36,913 nucleotides of DNA from Bacteriovoracaceae bacterium UBA4096. GTDB taxonomy: Bacteria > Bdellovibrionota > Bacteriovoracia > Bacteriovoracales > Bacteriovoracaceae. The notes below the pieces were generated by a model. It was not told the origin of the DNA and did not search any database. It saw only the letters and a program-made list of their open reading frames with translations. The stretch is from NCBI GenBank assembly GCA_002381945.1, contig DFXY01000026.1:112643-149555 (forward strand), given 5' to 3'. The translations under genes and the position numbers were made by a program. Position 1 is the stretch's first letter, and every line of letters starts with the position of its first letter. Positions 8,508 through 17,900 of the stretch are shown here, piece after piece.

Positions 8508-9722
8508 ATGAAAAATCCGAATAAATCCCGAATTCTACTTGTTGAAAATATCCATCCAATTGCTAAAGAATTTTTAGAAAATGATGGCTATCAAGTGGAT
8601 CTATTAACTCATTCACCTTCAGAAGAAGAACTTATAGAACTTCTTCCAAAGTATTGTGCTCTCGGAATACGTTCAAAAACTGAAATAACGCCAAAAATTT
8701 TAGAACACTCGCAACATCTTTTCACCATTGGTTGCTTTTGTATTGGCACCAATCAAGTTGACCTCCTTCGTGCACGTCATAAAGGAGTCGCAGTATTTAA
8801 TGCTCCTCATTCTAATACGCGGAGTGTAGCTGAACTCGTTATTGCAGAAATGATTTCACTTTCCCGTCAATTAGGAGACCGCAATACGAAGGCCCACCAA
8901 GGCGAATGGGTTAAGTCAGCTGAAGGTTCAAAGGAAGTCCGTGGAAAAGTTCTGGGAATTGTAGGTTATGGACATATTGGTAGCCAGGTAAGTGTTCTGG
9001 CCGAAAGCATGGGTCTTAAAGTGGTTTTTTATGACACCAAAAAGATGCTTCCGTTGGGAAATGCCCGATCCGTGGCTTCTTTAGATGAATTATTGAAAAT
9101 ATCAGATTTTGTAACTCTTCATGTTCCAGAAATTCCTGAAACGATGAATATGATTGGCCAACGCGAACTATCTATTATGAAGAAAGGCAGTTATTTAATA
9201 AATGCTAGCCGGGGCACAGTGGTAGTTATTGAAGATTTGGCGGCCGCGATTGAATCCAAGCATATTGCGGGCTGTGCTGTTGACGTCTTTCCTGTAGAGC
9301 CTTCTTCAAATAAAGAAAAATTTGTCTCTCCCCTACAAGGTTTACCTAACGTCATTCTTACTCCTCATATTGGTGGGAGCACCGAAGAAGCACAAAAAGC
9401 AATTGGGATTGAAGTGGCCGAAAGTTTTCATCGCTTTTTAAAGATTGGTTCGTCTTCCGGGGCTGTCAATTTTCCAAATGTTGATTTACCTGTTAAAAAA
9501 GGAACTTCTCGAATTCTTAATGTACACAGAAATGAACCGGGAGTTCTGGGCGAAATCAATACGATCATATCTAATGCCGGTGCCAATATCGAAGGCCAGT
9601 ATCTATCAACAGATGATGAAATTGGTTACCTCGTTATGGATGTACATTCTACTCATGCTGAGCAGTTGGCAAACGAAATTGAAAAACTTAAACGTTCAAT
9701 TAGAACCCGGGTGGTTTTTTAA
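8508..9722 (+). CDS. serA: D-3-phosphoglycerate dehydrogenase, ACT-domain type
   Basis: This enzyme catalyses the first step of serine biosynthesis, NAD-dependent oxidation of 3-phosphoglycerate. Its 404 aa match the E. coli type (about 410 aa). Landmarks are GCFCIGTNQVDL and NAPHSNTRSVAELVI in the substrate region, the Rossmann motif GIVGYGHIGSQ, INASRGTVV (catalytic Arg), VFPVEP (Glu) and LTPHIGGSTEEAQ (His). A C-terminal ACT domain (about 330-404, NVHRNEPGVLGEIN) is present, the usual site of serine feedback inhibition. No clear ribosome-binding site precedes the ATG. The stop overlaps the convergent gene by four bases. Confidence 0.95.
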   Translation: MKNPNKSRILLVENIHPIAKEFLENDGYQVDLLTHSPSEEELIELLPKYCALGIRSKTEITPKILEHSQHLFTIGCFCIGTNQVDLLRARHKGVAVFNAPHSNTRSVAELVIAEMISLSRQLGDRNTKAHQGEWVKSAEGSKEVRGKVLGIVGYGHIGSQVSVLAESMGLKVVFYDTKKMLPLGNARSVASLDELLKISDFVTLHVPEIPETMNMIGQRELSIMKKGSYLINASRGTVVVIEDLAAAIESKHIAGCAVDVFPVEPSSNKEKFVSPLQGLPNVILTPHIGGSTEEAQKAIGIEVAESFHRFLKIGSSSGAVNFPNVDLPVKKGTSRILNVHRNEPGVLGEINTIISNAGANIEGQYLSTDDEIGYLVMDVHSTHAEQLANEIEKLKRSIRTRVVF

Positions 9723-10582
9723 TCATTCCTATCTAATGAAAGGGAGTAACGACAGGTATTATTGGTTAATTCATCAATGATTGAATAGACACCAGTAAAG
9801 TGCCGGGTCACATCCTCAGTAGTAAATCTTCCTATGAGATGGAGTCTCTTGCAATTATCTCCGGGGAAAGTCGTTCCCGGCAAAGGCCTACAACTCCGAC
9901 CAAGAACATCAATGGCAGTGGTTTCAGGATTAGATGGTATACGACTTATGTTATGAACAGGAACCGAGACAACTTCATTCACCTCTCCTAAGTATAATGT
10001 CAGATCTCCCATCGAGTTTAGTTCCAGTCTTATAGCATCTGCGAAAAGTAAATTGCATTGATTCCCCCTATCAACTTCTTCTGTGATAAGACCTTGATAG
10101 ATACCGCAATGACCGGCCAGTGCGCCAAGGCCTTCACGGCAAAGGTCCTCTTCCTGTTTCTGGGCCATTCTTTGTGAAACTTCTACAAATTGAGAGTTTG
10201 CTTCAGCATTTGTCAGCGGATTTCCTCGTAGATCACGAGTGATAATACTCACAGGGATTGTGGTGCCTGATAAAGTTGTTCCGACTTGGGAACTTAGAAG
10301 AGTTAAAGAGGTAACTCCTTTTTTATTTTCCGGTAAAATAATCGTAAAGGTTCTTCCAGCGTTACTTTTTATACCGCTAACCTTCCCCTTTTTAGTGAAG
10401 TAATCATCCTGATAAGTCCCTTTCAGAAAGTTATTTTTCTCTTCCCACTTCATTGTAAACGCAATTGGCCGTTTATCAGAAGTATCCAGTTTAAAGGAAC
10501 CTTTTAACTGAAACTCTTTGGCAAGAGTTAAAGAGCTACAAAATAAAAGAAGAACTGGAAGAATATAGAGCTTAAGTCTCAT
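9719..10582 (-). CDS. exported cysteine-rich hypothetical protein
   Basis: I do not recognise the family. Starting at the Met at 10582, the protein opens with a classic signal peptide (MRLKLYILPVLLLFCSSLTLA, likely cut after TLA). An in-frame ATG at 10624 would add 14 polar residues in front and is less likely. The mature part is rich in beta-forming residues (FQLKGSFKL, GTTLSGTTI). It has six cysteines, at DLC, GHC, NQC, RSC, DNC and NTC, probably paired as disulfides in the periplasm or outside the cell. It is followed tail-to-tail by serA with a four-base overlap. Confidence 0.7.
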   Translation of the reverse strand: MRLKLYILPVLLLFCSSLTLAKEFQLKGSFKLDTSDKRPIAFTMKWEEKNNFLKGTYQDDYFTKKGKVSGIKSNAGRTFTIILPENKKGVTSLTLLSSQVGTTLSGTTIPVSIITRDLRGNPLTNAEANSQFVEVSQRMAQKQEEDLCREGLGALAGHCGIYQGLITEEVDRGNQCNLLFADAIRLELNSMGDLTLYLGEVNEVVSVPVHNISRIPSNPETTAIDVLGRSCRPLPGTTFPGDNCKRLHLIGRFTTEDVTRHFTGVYSIIDELTNNTCRYSLSLDRND

Positions 10583-10631
10583 GGTTTTATGATGAGACTG
10601 ATAAGACATAAATTCAAATGCCATGTGAGAA

Positions 10632-10662
10632 ATTGCTTATTAATTGTGTTTCAATAAGCAAT
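10632..10662. repeat. perfect 10-bp inverted repeat upstream of exported-protein gene
   Basis: ATTGCTTATT at 10632-10641 and AATAAGCAAT at 10653-10662 form a perfect dyad with an 11-base spacer, about 50-80 bp before the chosen start of the exported-protein gene. No T-run follows on either strand, so it looks more like an operator than a terminator. A 17-base run of T then A (10680-10696) lies beside it. Confidence 0.45.
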
Positions 10663-10712
10663 GGCAAATTGTCAGGTAGTTTTTTTTTAAAAAAAAGAGT
10701 AAAAAATATTTC

Positions 10713-11468
10713 TCACGCTGCAAGATCTTTAATCTTCTCTTCTTTAAACATGCCGTGTGATTTTTTTATTACATTAATGACCTTGGCCATTCTCATGCTT
10801 TGGGCCAATGTATTAAAATTAAATTTCACCCCATAACCAGTTTGGTTCTGGACAGTATGCTTGTGAATAATTTCTACAGGCAAGATGATAGTCTGCCCTA
10901 GAAAATTAAATTCCATTTGCAACTGGTCTCCGGCCTTCATGTATTTTGAATCTAAAAGAAAGGCACCAGTTTGGGAGATATTGATAATCTCAGTAGGAAA
11001 AGCAAAGTTATTGCTATGAAGTTTGCAATGGATCCTTACATTGTAACGAGTTTTCGGCTCCCACCAACGAACTCTACGATCAAAGAATGGCTCTCGAACC
11101 TTAGGCGATAGAAAATAGGCAAAGACCGCAACCGATAAAATGGCCACTACGTAGTTATACATAAATGGAGAATCGCTGTTATAAGGCCAGGTGTACTTCT
11201 CATAGGTGAATATGTTGTAGTTAATATAGGCCAGCACTCCCATAAAGGCGAAGTAAGTCCATTTTCTTAACTTTAAAATCAACATTCCCGCGATAGGGAA
11301 TATCAACCAGAAGTCCACGACCTCCATGAAAGAATTTCTTGCTTGCAAGTTGGCAAAAATCACCATGAAATCAAAATGAGTAATGGCCTTAAAATAGAGT
11401 ACTTTTATGGCAGGTTCAATCAGACAGAGGATTGAAAGGACTGTGAAGATTAATGGCTTGTTTTTCAT
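10713..11468 (-). CDS. membrane-anchored PilZ domain protein
   Basis: This 251-aa protein has about four N-terminal transmembrane helices (residues about 7-115) and a cytoplasmic C-terminal PilZ domain (about 135-235). The c-di-GMP-binding signature is complete: RYNVR (RxxxR) and NISQTG ([D/N]xSxxG), followed by the beta-strand GYGVKF. It should therefore bind c-di-GMP and pass the signal to the membrane part, which has no recognisable enzyme domain. I chose the internal Met at 11468 because AGG lies at the right distance before it and a hydrophobic helix follows; an ATG at 11546 adds 26 residues. c-di-GMP governs motility and lifestyle switches in related predatory bacteria. Confidence 0.85.
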   Translation of the reverse strand: MKNKPLIFTVLSILCLIEPAIKVLYFKAITHFDFMVIFANLQARNSFMEVVDFWLIFPIAGMLILKLRKWTYFAFMGVLAYINYNIFTYEKYTWPYNSDSPFMYNYVVAILSVAVFAYFLSPKVREPFFDRRVRWWEPKTRYNVRIHCKLHSNNFAFPTEIINISQTGAFLLDSKYMKAGDQLQMEFNFLGQTIILPVEIIHKHTVQNQTGYGVKFNFNTLAQSMRMAKVINVIKKSHGMFKEEKIKDLAA

Positions 11469-11679
11469 GCCACCTATCTTAGCACTTATAAAAAACTTCT
11501 CAATGGCCTTGATATGCGAGAAGTATATGATTTCATTCAGTGCCAAAATGATTTTGCATCATTTGAAAGTGCCTTGCCAAGTGAATGAGGCAGATATTAT
11601 AAAACCATTTCTCTGGACATCCAGAACGTTGCAGATCAATATGTGAGAAAATTCTAAAGTTTCTAAAAGTGAACCCATT

Positions 11680-12174
11680 ATGAGTAATGTTTGTAAATCA
11701 TGCAGAAAGCCTAAGGCCAATTATCACTGCGGGCTTTGCCAGGACCCTGTGTGCAAATCTTGTGGTCATTTTGTGGGAGAAGAGAGCTTCTCTTACCTGA
11801 AAGTTATTCCTAAAGATCTGACCCATCCAACCTATTGTACAAATTGTTTCGATGATAAGGTCAGTGGACCTTTAGAGGAATATAATCAGACATTGGAGAG
11901 GGCCCGGGAAATTATTATCTTTACTAAAGAGCAATCAAAACAAACCAGCTATTTAAAAAGAAAAGAAGATCCCTATCTTGTTGAAGATTGCGCCGATGAA
12001 CAGGAAGCTATTATGAAAATGGCCTTCTATGCGGCCCAGGCCAATTTCAATGCTATTATTGATATCAAACTTAATTCAAAAAAAATCATCGTAGGATCTC
12101 ATAAGAAATCCATTTGGTCAGGGACTTCTATCCCGATTAATATTGATCCGGATAAAATCAGAAGTTCTAACTAA
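11680..12174 (+). CDS. hypothetical protein with N-terminal zinc-binding cysteine cluster
   Basis: I do not recognise the family. The N-terminus carries four CxxC knuckles: C5/C8, C17/C20, C25/C28 and C53/C56, with His30 and His49 nearby. This looks like a B-box- or RING-like double zinc site. A helical, charged linker follows (about 65-105). The C-terminal 55 residues (EQEAIMKMAFYAAQANFNAIIDIKLNSKK, read in two parts) have an alpha/beta look that recalls YbjQ-like folds, but this is weak. There is no signal peptide, so it is cytosolic. It overlaps the end of the convergent flagellin gene by eight bases. Confidence 0.65.
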   Translation: MSNVCKSCRKPKANYHCGLCQDPVCKSCGHFVGEESFSYLKVIPKDLTHPTYCTNCFDDKVSGPLEEYNQTLERAREIIIFTKEQSKQTSYLKRKEDPYLVEDCADEQEAIMKMAFYAAQANFNAIIDIKLNSKKIIVGSHKKSIWSGTSIPINIDPDKIRSSN

Positions 12175-13000
12175 GAAGTTTTAAGGCGGCCTGCCCGGAC
12201 ATATTCGCCTGGGCAAGAACGGCAGTTCCCGCAGAACTGACTATGGAATTCTTGGCCTGCTTTGCCGTCTCATCAGCATAATCCACATCACGAATCCGAC
12301 TGTTGGTCGAACTCATATTTTCAGAATAAACCATCAAATTGTTTGAACTACTGGTTAGTCGATTTTGCAAGGAGCCTAGTACAGACCTTTGACCGGAAAC
12401 TTTATTTAAGGCCGAATCAATCTTGGCCAAACTCTCCTGAGCACCACGTTTTGAATTGATCGTGGCAGAAGAGACTCCTAACGAGTCAACTCCGGAATTC
12501 AGACCACTGGTATTATAACTAATCTGATCCTCTGTATTATTTGAGCCAACTCCCACTTGAAAATCAAGTTTGGGGCCCTGACCGTTGAGAAGTTTTCGAC
12601 CATTAAACTCAGTGGTTTGCGAGATACGATCCAACTCACTCTTTAATTGCTGATACTCCATGCTTGTTTTCGAACGATCGGAATCCCCCAAAGTATCAGA
12701 TGCTGCTTGAATCGCAAGCTCTCTCATTCGGGTTAAAATGCTGGAAGTTTCATTAAGTCCACCTTCAGCGGTCTGAACCAGGGATATACCGTCATTAGCG
12801 TTTCTATTGGCCTGATGAGAGGATCTGATTTCGGCCTTAAGCTTCTCGGATATCGCCAACCCGGCCGCATCGTCGGCCGCTTTAGTAATCCTCTGCCCAC
12901 TACTTAATTTGGCATAACTCTCCTCCATCTCTCGAGAGACCTTATTCAAGGGAGTTTGCGCCATGAGGGAGCTTATATTGGTATTAATACGAAAGCTCAT
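12167..13000 (-). CDS. fliC: flagellin
   Basis: This is the filament subunit, only 277 aa, so it consists of the D0/D1 helices with almost no variable domain. The N-terminus MSFRINTNISSLMAQ, the stretch KLSSGQRITKAADDAAGLAIS and the C-terminus RIRDVDYADETAKQ...AQANMSGQAALKLLS are all classical flagellin. Short flagellins are usual in Bdellovibrio relatives, which carry several copies; only one is seen here. A sigma28-like element lies directly before the ATG but too close to be convincing (see rejected items). The 3' end overlaps the convergent zinc-cluster gene. Confidence 0.95.
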   Translation of the reverse strand: MSFRINTNISSLMAQTPLNKVSREMEESYAKLSSGQRITKAADDAAGLAISEKLKAEIRSSHQANRNANDGISLVQTAEGGLNETSSILTRMRELAIQAASDTLGDSDRSKTSMEYQQLKSELDRISQTTEFNGRKLLNGQGPKLDFQVGVGSNNTEDQISYNTSGLNSGVDSLGVSSATINSKRGAQESLAKIDSALNKVSGQRSVLGSLQNRLTSSSNNLMVYSENMSSTNSRIRDVDYADETAKQAKNSIVSSAGTAVLAQANMSGQAALKLLS

Positions 13001-13020
13001 ACGCTCTTATCGGATATTGC

Positions 13021-13050
13021 CGGAAATCCTTAAAAAATTAGAAATTTCCG
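13021..13050. repeat. inverted repeat in flagellin/UDG divergent gap
   Basis: CGGAAAT (13021-13027) and ATTTCCG (13044-13050) are perfect inverted arms around a 16-base AT-rich spacer, 20-50 bp before the flagellin start. It may be an operator, or chance. Confidence 0.3.
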
Positions 13051-13111
13051 ACTTAAACAGGCGCTATTTAAATCTTTCCCTTAAAAACAGCAGTTTTGGT
13101 AAGATTCCTCC

Positions 13112-13708
13112 ATGAAACTTTTAAATGAGATCAGGTCCTGTACTCTGTGCCAAGAAGAACTTCCTCTCATCCCCAAACCCATTCTCCAATTTTCCAGATC
13201 ATCCAAGATCATGCTGATTGGGCAGGCCCCTGGTATACTCGCACATGAAACCAATAGACCTTGGAATGATGCCAGCGGGATTAGATTAAGAGCTTGGCTC
13301 CAAATTTCAAAACAGGATTTTTATCAGGCGAATAACCTCGCCATCGTTCCGATGGGATTTTGTTATCCCGGCAGGGGAAAAAGTGGAGATAATCCTCCCC
13401 GGCCAGAATGCCAGGTACGATGGATGGACACCATTCTCTGTCACTTAAATGAGGTTAAATTAAAAATTTTGGTTGGCTCTTACGCTACCGAATATTTTTT
13501 AGGTCCTGGTAAATTAAGTGAGAAGATAAAAGAGCACGCGATAGTTGATTCCTCTTTCGTGGTACTTCCTCATCCATCCCCTCGAAACAATATCTGGTTG
13601 GCAAAAAATAAATGGTTTGAACAAGAGTACTTAAACTTGATAAGACTTAAAATCTCAAGAACTGAGTTATTTTTCCTTAATCCAGATAAATCCCCGGAAC
13701 TCATTTAA
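13112..13708 (+). CDS. uracil-DNA glycosylase family protein, Fe-S type
   Basis: This UDG-superfamily protein of 198 aa has motif A GQAPG (37-41) and motif B HPSPRNN (154-160). Four cysteines are spaced as in the iron-sulfur UDGs of families 4/5: C10-x2-C13, and C84-x15-C100 within the Pro/Arg-rich loop. It should bind a 4Fe-4S cluster and remove uracil or a related damaged base from DNA. The exact substrate class is uncertain, because motif A lacks the usual GEAPG acidic residue (Gln here). The last 42 bp overlap the convergent haem-protein gene, which is long for this window. Confidence 0.8.
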   Translation: MKLLNEIRSCTLCQEELPLIPKPILQFSRSSKIMLIGQAPGILAHETNRPWNDASGIRLRAWLQISKQDFYQANNLAIVPMGFCYPGRGKSGDNPPRPECQVRWMDTILCHLNEVKLKILVGSYATEYFLGPGKLSEKIKEHAIVDSSFVVLPHPSPRNNIWLAKNKWFEQEYLNLIRLKISRTELFFLNPDKSPELI

Positions 13709-14206
13709 CTTAAAGTCTGTCGCCTGGTCATTGGGATAAAACTTATTCAATTCCATTTTTACTGATTTGTTTAGATTTTCCCCATGGCAGGTCAGACATT
13801 GTGCCTGAACATAAAGAGGCTCCAAATAAACACGTTTTCCATTCTCTAGTTTATGGATAATAAAATCTTTTTTGATATCACCTTTAAACTTTCCTTGAAA
13901 GTCTTTCAGGTATGAGTTGGCCCAAGGCATGGCCTGATTCTTTTCATTCCTGAGTTTATGAGAAGTTCGACCAAATTCAAACTTACTCATCCTCTCATCA
14001 GCGGCCGATTTTGCTATTGGCCCAACATTTGTATGACAAAATGGAATGGCCTTTACTGCCCCTTCTGAGGCAATCTTTTGAGATAAGTTTTTCATCAAAG
14101 ATGATTTAAGATCAGTTGCTAGCTTTTTTGCCTCGATTTCAAAGTTCTGAGCTTTGGCATCAAACATCATTACAACATAAATCATCATCATAAATACAAA
14201 TTTCAT
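13667..14206 (-). CDS. Tll0287-like (DUF3365) periplasmic c-type haem protein
   Basis: This 179-aa exported protein has a signal peptide (MKFVFMMMIYVVMMFDAKA). The DUF3365 pattern is present: PFCHTNVGPIAKS, then FGRTSHKLRNEKNQ, and a haem-attachment site CLTCHG near residue 138, which would be loaded in the periplasm. Family members have a PAS-like haem fold and are thought to sense redox or gas ligands. It is the last gene of the six-gene rhodanese/RND operon, two bases after the OsmC gene, so a role in sulfur or redox sensing or electron transfer is likely by context. It overlaps the convergent UDG gene by 42 bp. Confidence 0.82.
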   Translation of the reverse strand: MKFVFMMMIYVVMMFDAKAQNFEIEAKKLATDLKSSLMKNLSQKIASEGAVKAIPFCHTNVGPIAKSAADERMSKFEFGRTSHKLRNEKNQAMPWANSYLKDFQGKFKGDIKKDFIIHKLENGKRVYLEPLYVQAQCLTCHGENLNKSVKMELNKFYPNDQATDFKLNEFRGFIWIKEK

Positions 14207-14208
14207 AT

Positions 14209-14661
14209 TTAGGCTTCCGGTTGAATAAAATTAACAGGACCAGTCTTTATAATTTGATCATTTACCAGGATTCGAAAACTTATCCGGCATGTTTTTGAAA
14301 TCATATAATTGACTCCACAATACTTAGTAAGTGAGGAATCCACCGCTTTAATTACTTTTTCAGGGTCAAGATCACCTTTTAAAAGGAAAATCAACACAGC
14401 AGACTCAAAATGAATTGGATGGACAGTCGTTTTCTCCGCCTCAATTTCCATCTTGAACTCTGCGATGTTCTGTCGCATTTTCTTCAGGATGGCGACAACA
14501 TCCATTGCAGTACACCCCATCATTGCATTAAGGACTAATTCCTTAGGATTAGGACCTGAATCATCTCCACCGTGTTCCTTGGCCGCATCCATCACAGATA
14601 TCAGGCCATGGTTATCACTGGTAAACTTCATGTTTCCATTCCATACTAATTTAGCATTCAT
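14209..14661 (-). CDS. OsmC family peroxiredoxin-like protein
   Basis: This is a 150-aa OsmC/Ohr-fold protein of the YhfA-like branch. The two reactive cysteines are present: C50 in NAMMGCTAMDV and C115 in LTKYCGVNYM. Family members reduce organic hydroperoxides, and some act on protein or low-molecular-weight persulfides. I set the start at the Met at 14661 because AAGGA lies eight bases before it and it begins just after the repressor stop. The ATG at 14679 would overlap the repressor gene. The position between a persulfide-type repressor and a haem protein supports a role in reactive sulfur or peroxide handling. Confidence 0.88.
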   Translation of the reverse strand: MNAKLVWNGNMKFTSDNHGLISVMDAAKEHGGDDSGPNPKELVLNAMMGCTAMDVVAILKKMRQNIAEFKMEIEAEKTTVHPIHFESAVLIFLLKGDLDPEKVIKAVDSSLTKYCGVNYMISKTCRISFRILVNDQIIKTGPVNFIQPEA

Positions 14662-14669
14662 CGATTTCC

Positions 14670-14963
14670 TTAAGTACAAAATATCTTTTGCATTGACTGA
14701 ACAAGTTTAATTAAATTCTTATCCGCGATACTATAATATGAAAACTGACTTTCTTTTCTGACTTTTAATAATTTTTCCCTCTGCATTCTATTCAAAAATT
14801 GAGACAACTGAGACTGTGAAATCTCGCACAGTTCCTGAATTTCTCCAACATTCTTTTCACCTTCGGCCAGATAGCACATAATCATTAGTCGCTGAGGATG
14901 TGCAATTGCTTTCATTATAGTAGAGACTTCTACGCACTTATCTTTCATCTTTTCCGGATTCAT
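14670..14963 (-). CDS. ArsR-family repressor, BigR/SqrR/YgaV type
   Basis: This 97-aa winged-helix repressor has IAHPQRLMIMCYLAEGE at residues 20-36 and the recognition helix in ISQSQLSQFLNRM. Two cysteines occupy the positions used by the persulfide sensors BigR, SqrR and YgaV: C30 ('LMIMCYLAEGE') and C96 ('LVQSMQKIFC'). In those proteins per- or polysulfides link the pair and release DNA. C10 and C46 are extra. It is the fourth gene of the operon, with its start overlapping the RND gene by 26 bp and GGGGAG before the ATG. It probably represses its own operon and the divergent rhodanese unit. Confidence 0.88.
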   Translation of the reverse strand: MNPEKMKDKCVEVSTIMKAIAHPQRLMIMCYLAEGEKNVGEIQELCEISQSQLSQFLNRMQREKLLKVRKESQFSYYSIADKNLIKLVQSMQKIFCT

Positions 14964-17900
14964 AAATATCTCCCCATATATTCATATTCTCAGTCTTGTG
15001 GGTTAATTCTGCAAATCGTTTTTTCCCAATCATCCAATAGTAAAACAGAGGTACTGCAAAACGACTTAAAAGAGTGGCAGCAATTTCCCCAAAGATCAAA
15101 CTCACGGCAAGCCCCTGAAAAATTGGATCAAAAAGCATAACTGCGCTTCCAACTACCACCGCTGCTGCCGTCAATAGCATGGGTCTGAATCGTAAAACTC
15201 CTGCACTTATAACGGCCTGTTTAAGTTCCATTCCATTCTGGATTTGATGTTCAATAAAATCTACCAGGATTATGGAATTACGGACAATCACACCTGCTCC
15301 AGCAATAAACCCAATCATGGAAGTGGCCGTAAAATAGGCACCGGTCAGATAATGGCCAGGCACAATACCAATCAAGGAGATAGGAATAGGTGCCATGATG
15401 ACTAGTGGTACGAGAAAACTTCTAAACCACCCAACAACCAGGATATAGATCAGGATCATAACTGCAGCAAAAGCTGCACCCAGATCACGAAAGACTTCAT
15501 ATGTGATAAACCATTCTCCATCCCATTTAACAGTAACTTGATTCGTATCCCAAGGAACTTCCGCAGTCTGGGTTTTAAAAGGAATTTTCGGTTCTAATTT
15601 CAAAATACCATATACGGGAGCTTCTTCCTCTCCGGCCAACTCCGATAAAACATATTCAACCGGTCGAAGATTCTTTCGGTGTAGAATCTCAGTTTTCGTT
15701 TGAAACGTGTTTTTCAGGATGTTATCTGCTTTCACAATACCTGCTTCAAAGCTTGGAATATTTTGACCTTGAAAAGGATTCATACCGGATCTGGTTACCT
15801 GATCTAAAGATAGATCGATGGCAACCTCTTCTGGACTCGAAAAATCATTTAAAGTAGCAACCTTGGTTTCATTAAAAATCAGTTGCCCTAAATTCCATAT
15901 TTGGGCAGATTTAGTTCCGTAGAGACCTGCTTTGGTATAATCATATGGAAAGATCAGCCGAGGTCGAATTTCTTTCCAGGTCCAATCAAGATCAACCACG
16001 CTAGGCTCAGCTTCAAATAACTCCTTAACAATCAATCCAGCTTTTCTTCTTTCTTCTAAATTCTTACCGTAAATTTCTGCAACCATCGTCGCCATCACAG
16101 GTGGGCCAGGAGGGATTTCTAAAACCTTGGTAGAAGCTGAGCGAGAGTCTGCAAAAGCCTTAATCGATGGTCGTAAATCGTTAATAATATCATGTCCGGT
16201 TTTTTTCCTGTCATGCTTATCAGAAAGAACAACATGCAAGTCGCTCATATACTCAGATTTTCTTAAGAAAGTATGTTTAACCATGCCTGAGAAAGAAAAA
16301 GGCGCGGCTTCCCCGGAGAAAATCTGAACCTTCTTTACATCAGCATGTTTAAGAATGATGCTTGCCAGTTCCTTAGACCATTCGTTGGAAAGCTTAAGAG
16401 GCGTTGTAACAGGATAATCAACAGTAATTTGGAATTCACTCTTATTGTCAAAAGGAAGCATTTTAACTTTGACGGCTTTAGTTGCAAACATAGATGTTGC
16501 CGCCAGGAAAAGCACTGTCACTCCTAAAGTGAAACCAAGGGCCCATATTTTTTTTGAAAGCAAGTGATCAGTCAGCCAAATATATATTTTGTCCAGTTTC
16601 GAAGGTTCATCCTGAATATCTTGATGTTCATCTTCTACAGAATGTTCATGTTTCAACAACAATACTGATGCCCAAGGCGTCACAATAAAAGCGACAAAGA
16701 GAGAGAGAATCATGGCAAGACTGGCACCCACTGGAATGGGTTTCATATAAGGGCCCATAAGACCTCTCACAAATGCCATCGGCAAGATGGCACCGATGAC
16801 CGTGAAGGTAGCAAGAATGGTAGGGTTTCCTACTTCACTCACCGCCCTTAAAGTTGCCTGAAGAATACTGAGATTCTTATATGTCTTTAAATATCTCTCA
16901 ATATTTTCCACTACGACAATGGCATCATCTACAAGAATACCGATAGAAAAGATTAAGGCAAAGAGGGTTACTCGGTTGAGTGTGTAGCCCATGAAATAAT
17001 AGATTGCCAGGGTCAGCGCCAGGGTAACAGGTATGGCAATGGCCACAACCAGAGCTGCCCTCCATCCCATGGCCAGAGCAATCAGGAGTGCTACAGACAC
17101 AGTTGCGATAATCAGATGTTCAATCAGTTCATTCGATTTTTCACCCGCAGTTGCTCCATAATCTCGAATAACAGTTAATTCCACATCTTGTGGGAGATCT
17201 TTTTTGAAAGTATTAACCCTATTGAGTAATGTTTCGGCCAGACTAACAACATTGGTTCCCTTACGTTTGGAAAAGCTGATGGTAACCGCATTCTCTCCAT
17301 GAATTCTTTTATCCTTATCAAACAATGTTGAAATCCGAGTACGTTCTTCGGGTCCATCAAGAACTTTTGCAACATCTTTTACTTTAACTATTTTACCGGC
17401 ACGTCCACCGATTGCTAGTTGCTGGATGTCTGTTACCGTTGATAGTTTACCGCCCACTTCGACATCAAAAACCTGGGATTCTGACCAGTTTTTACCTGCT
17501 GGTAAAAGAGCATGATTCATTTTAAGTGCTTGGAATAAGTCATCCATAGTAACAGAGTATTGGGCCAGTTTTTTTGCATCCGCTACAACACGGATACTAC
17601 GTTTAAGTCCTCCCAATATTTCAACCTTACCTAAGTCCGGTGTACTCGAGAGTTCTCGTGCTAAAGGTGCAATGAGCTTTCTTAATTCAAAATCATTCTT
17701 TGATTGGGAGGTAAAAGTAAGCGCCATGAAAGGAACATCATCAATACTATAAGATTTCACTTCCGGTTTCATGACATTAGAAGGAAGCTCATTTGTCATG
17801 GTCATGAGTTTATGATGAACTTTAACTAAAGATGGCTCAATTGGTTCGTTGACTTTAAAACGTACAGTGATCAGGACGCCGTGTGGTTGGCTGGCAGAAT

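Noticed and set aside
10680..10696. T9-A8 tract as a terminator
   Set aside because: It has no GC stem and lies between two same-strand genes; a bend or promoter UP element is as likely.
13000..13040. Sigma28-type promoter (TCCGATAA at 13007-13014) for flagellin
   Set aside because: It lies only six bases before the ATG, so the transcript would start at or inside the start codon, and the matching -35 TAAA is poor. It may be real if the mRNA is leaderless, but I cannot support it.
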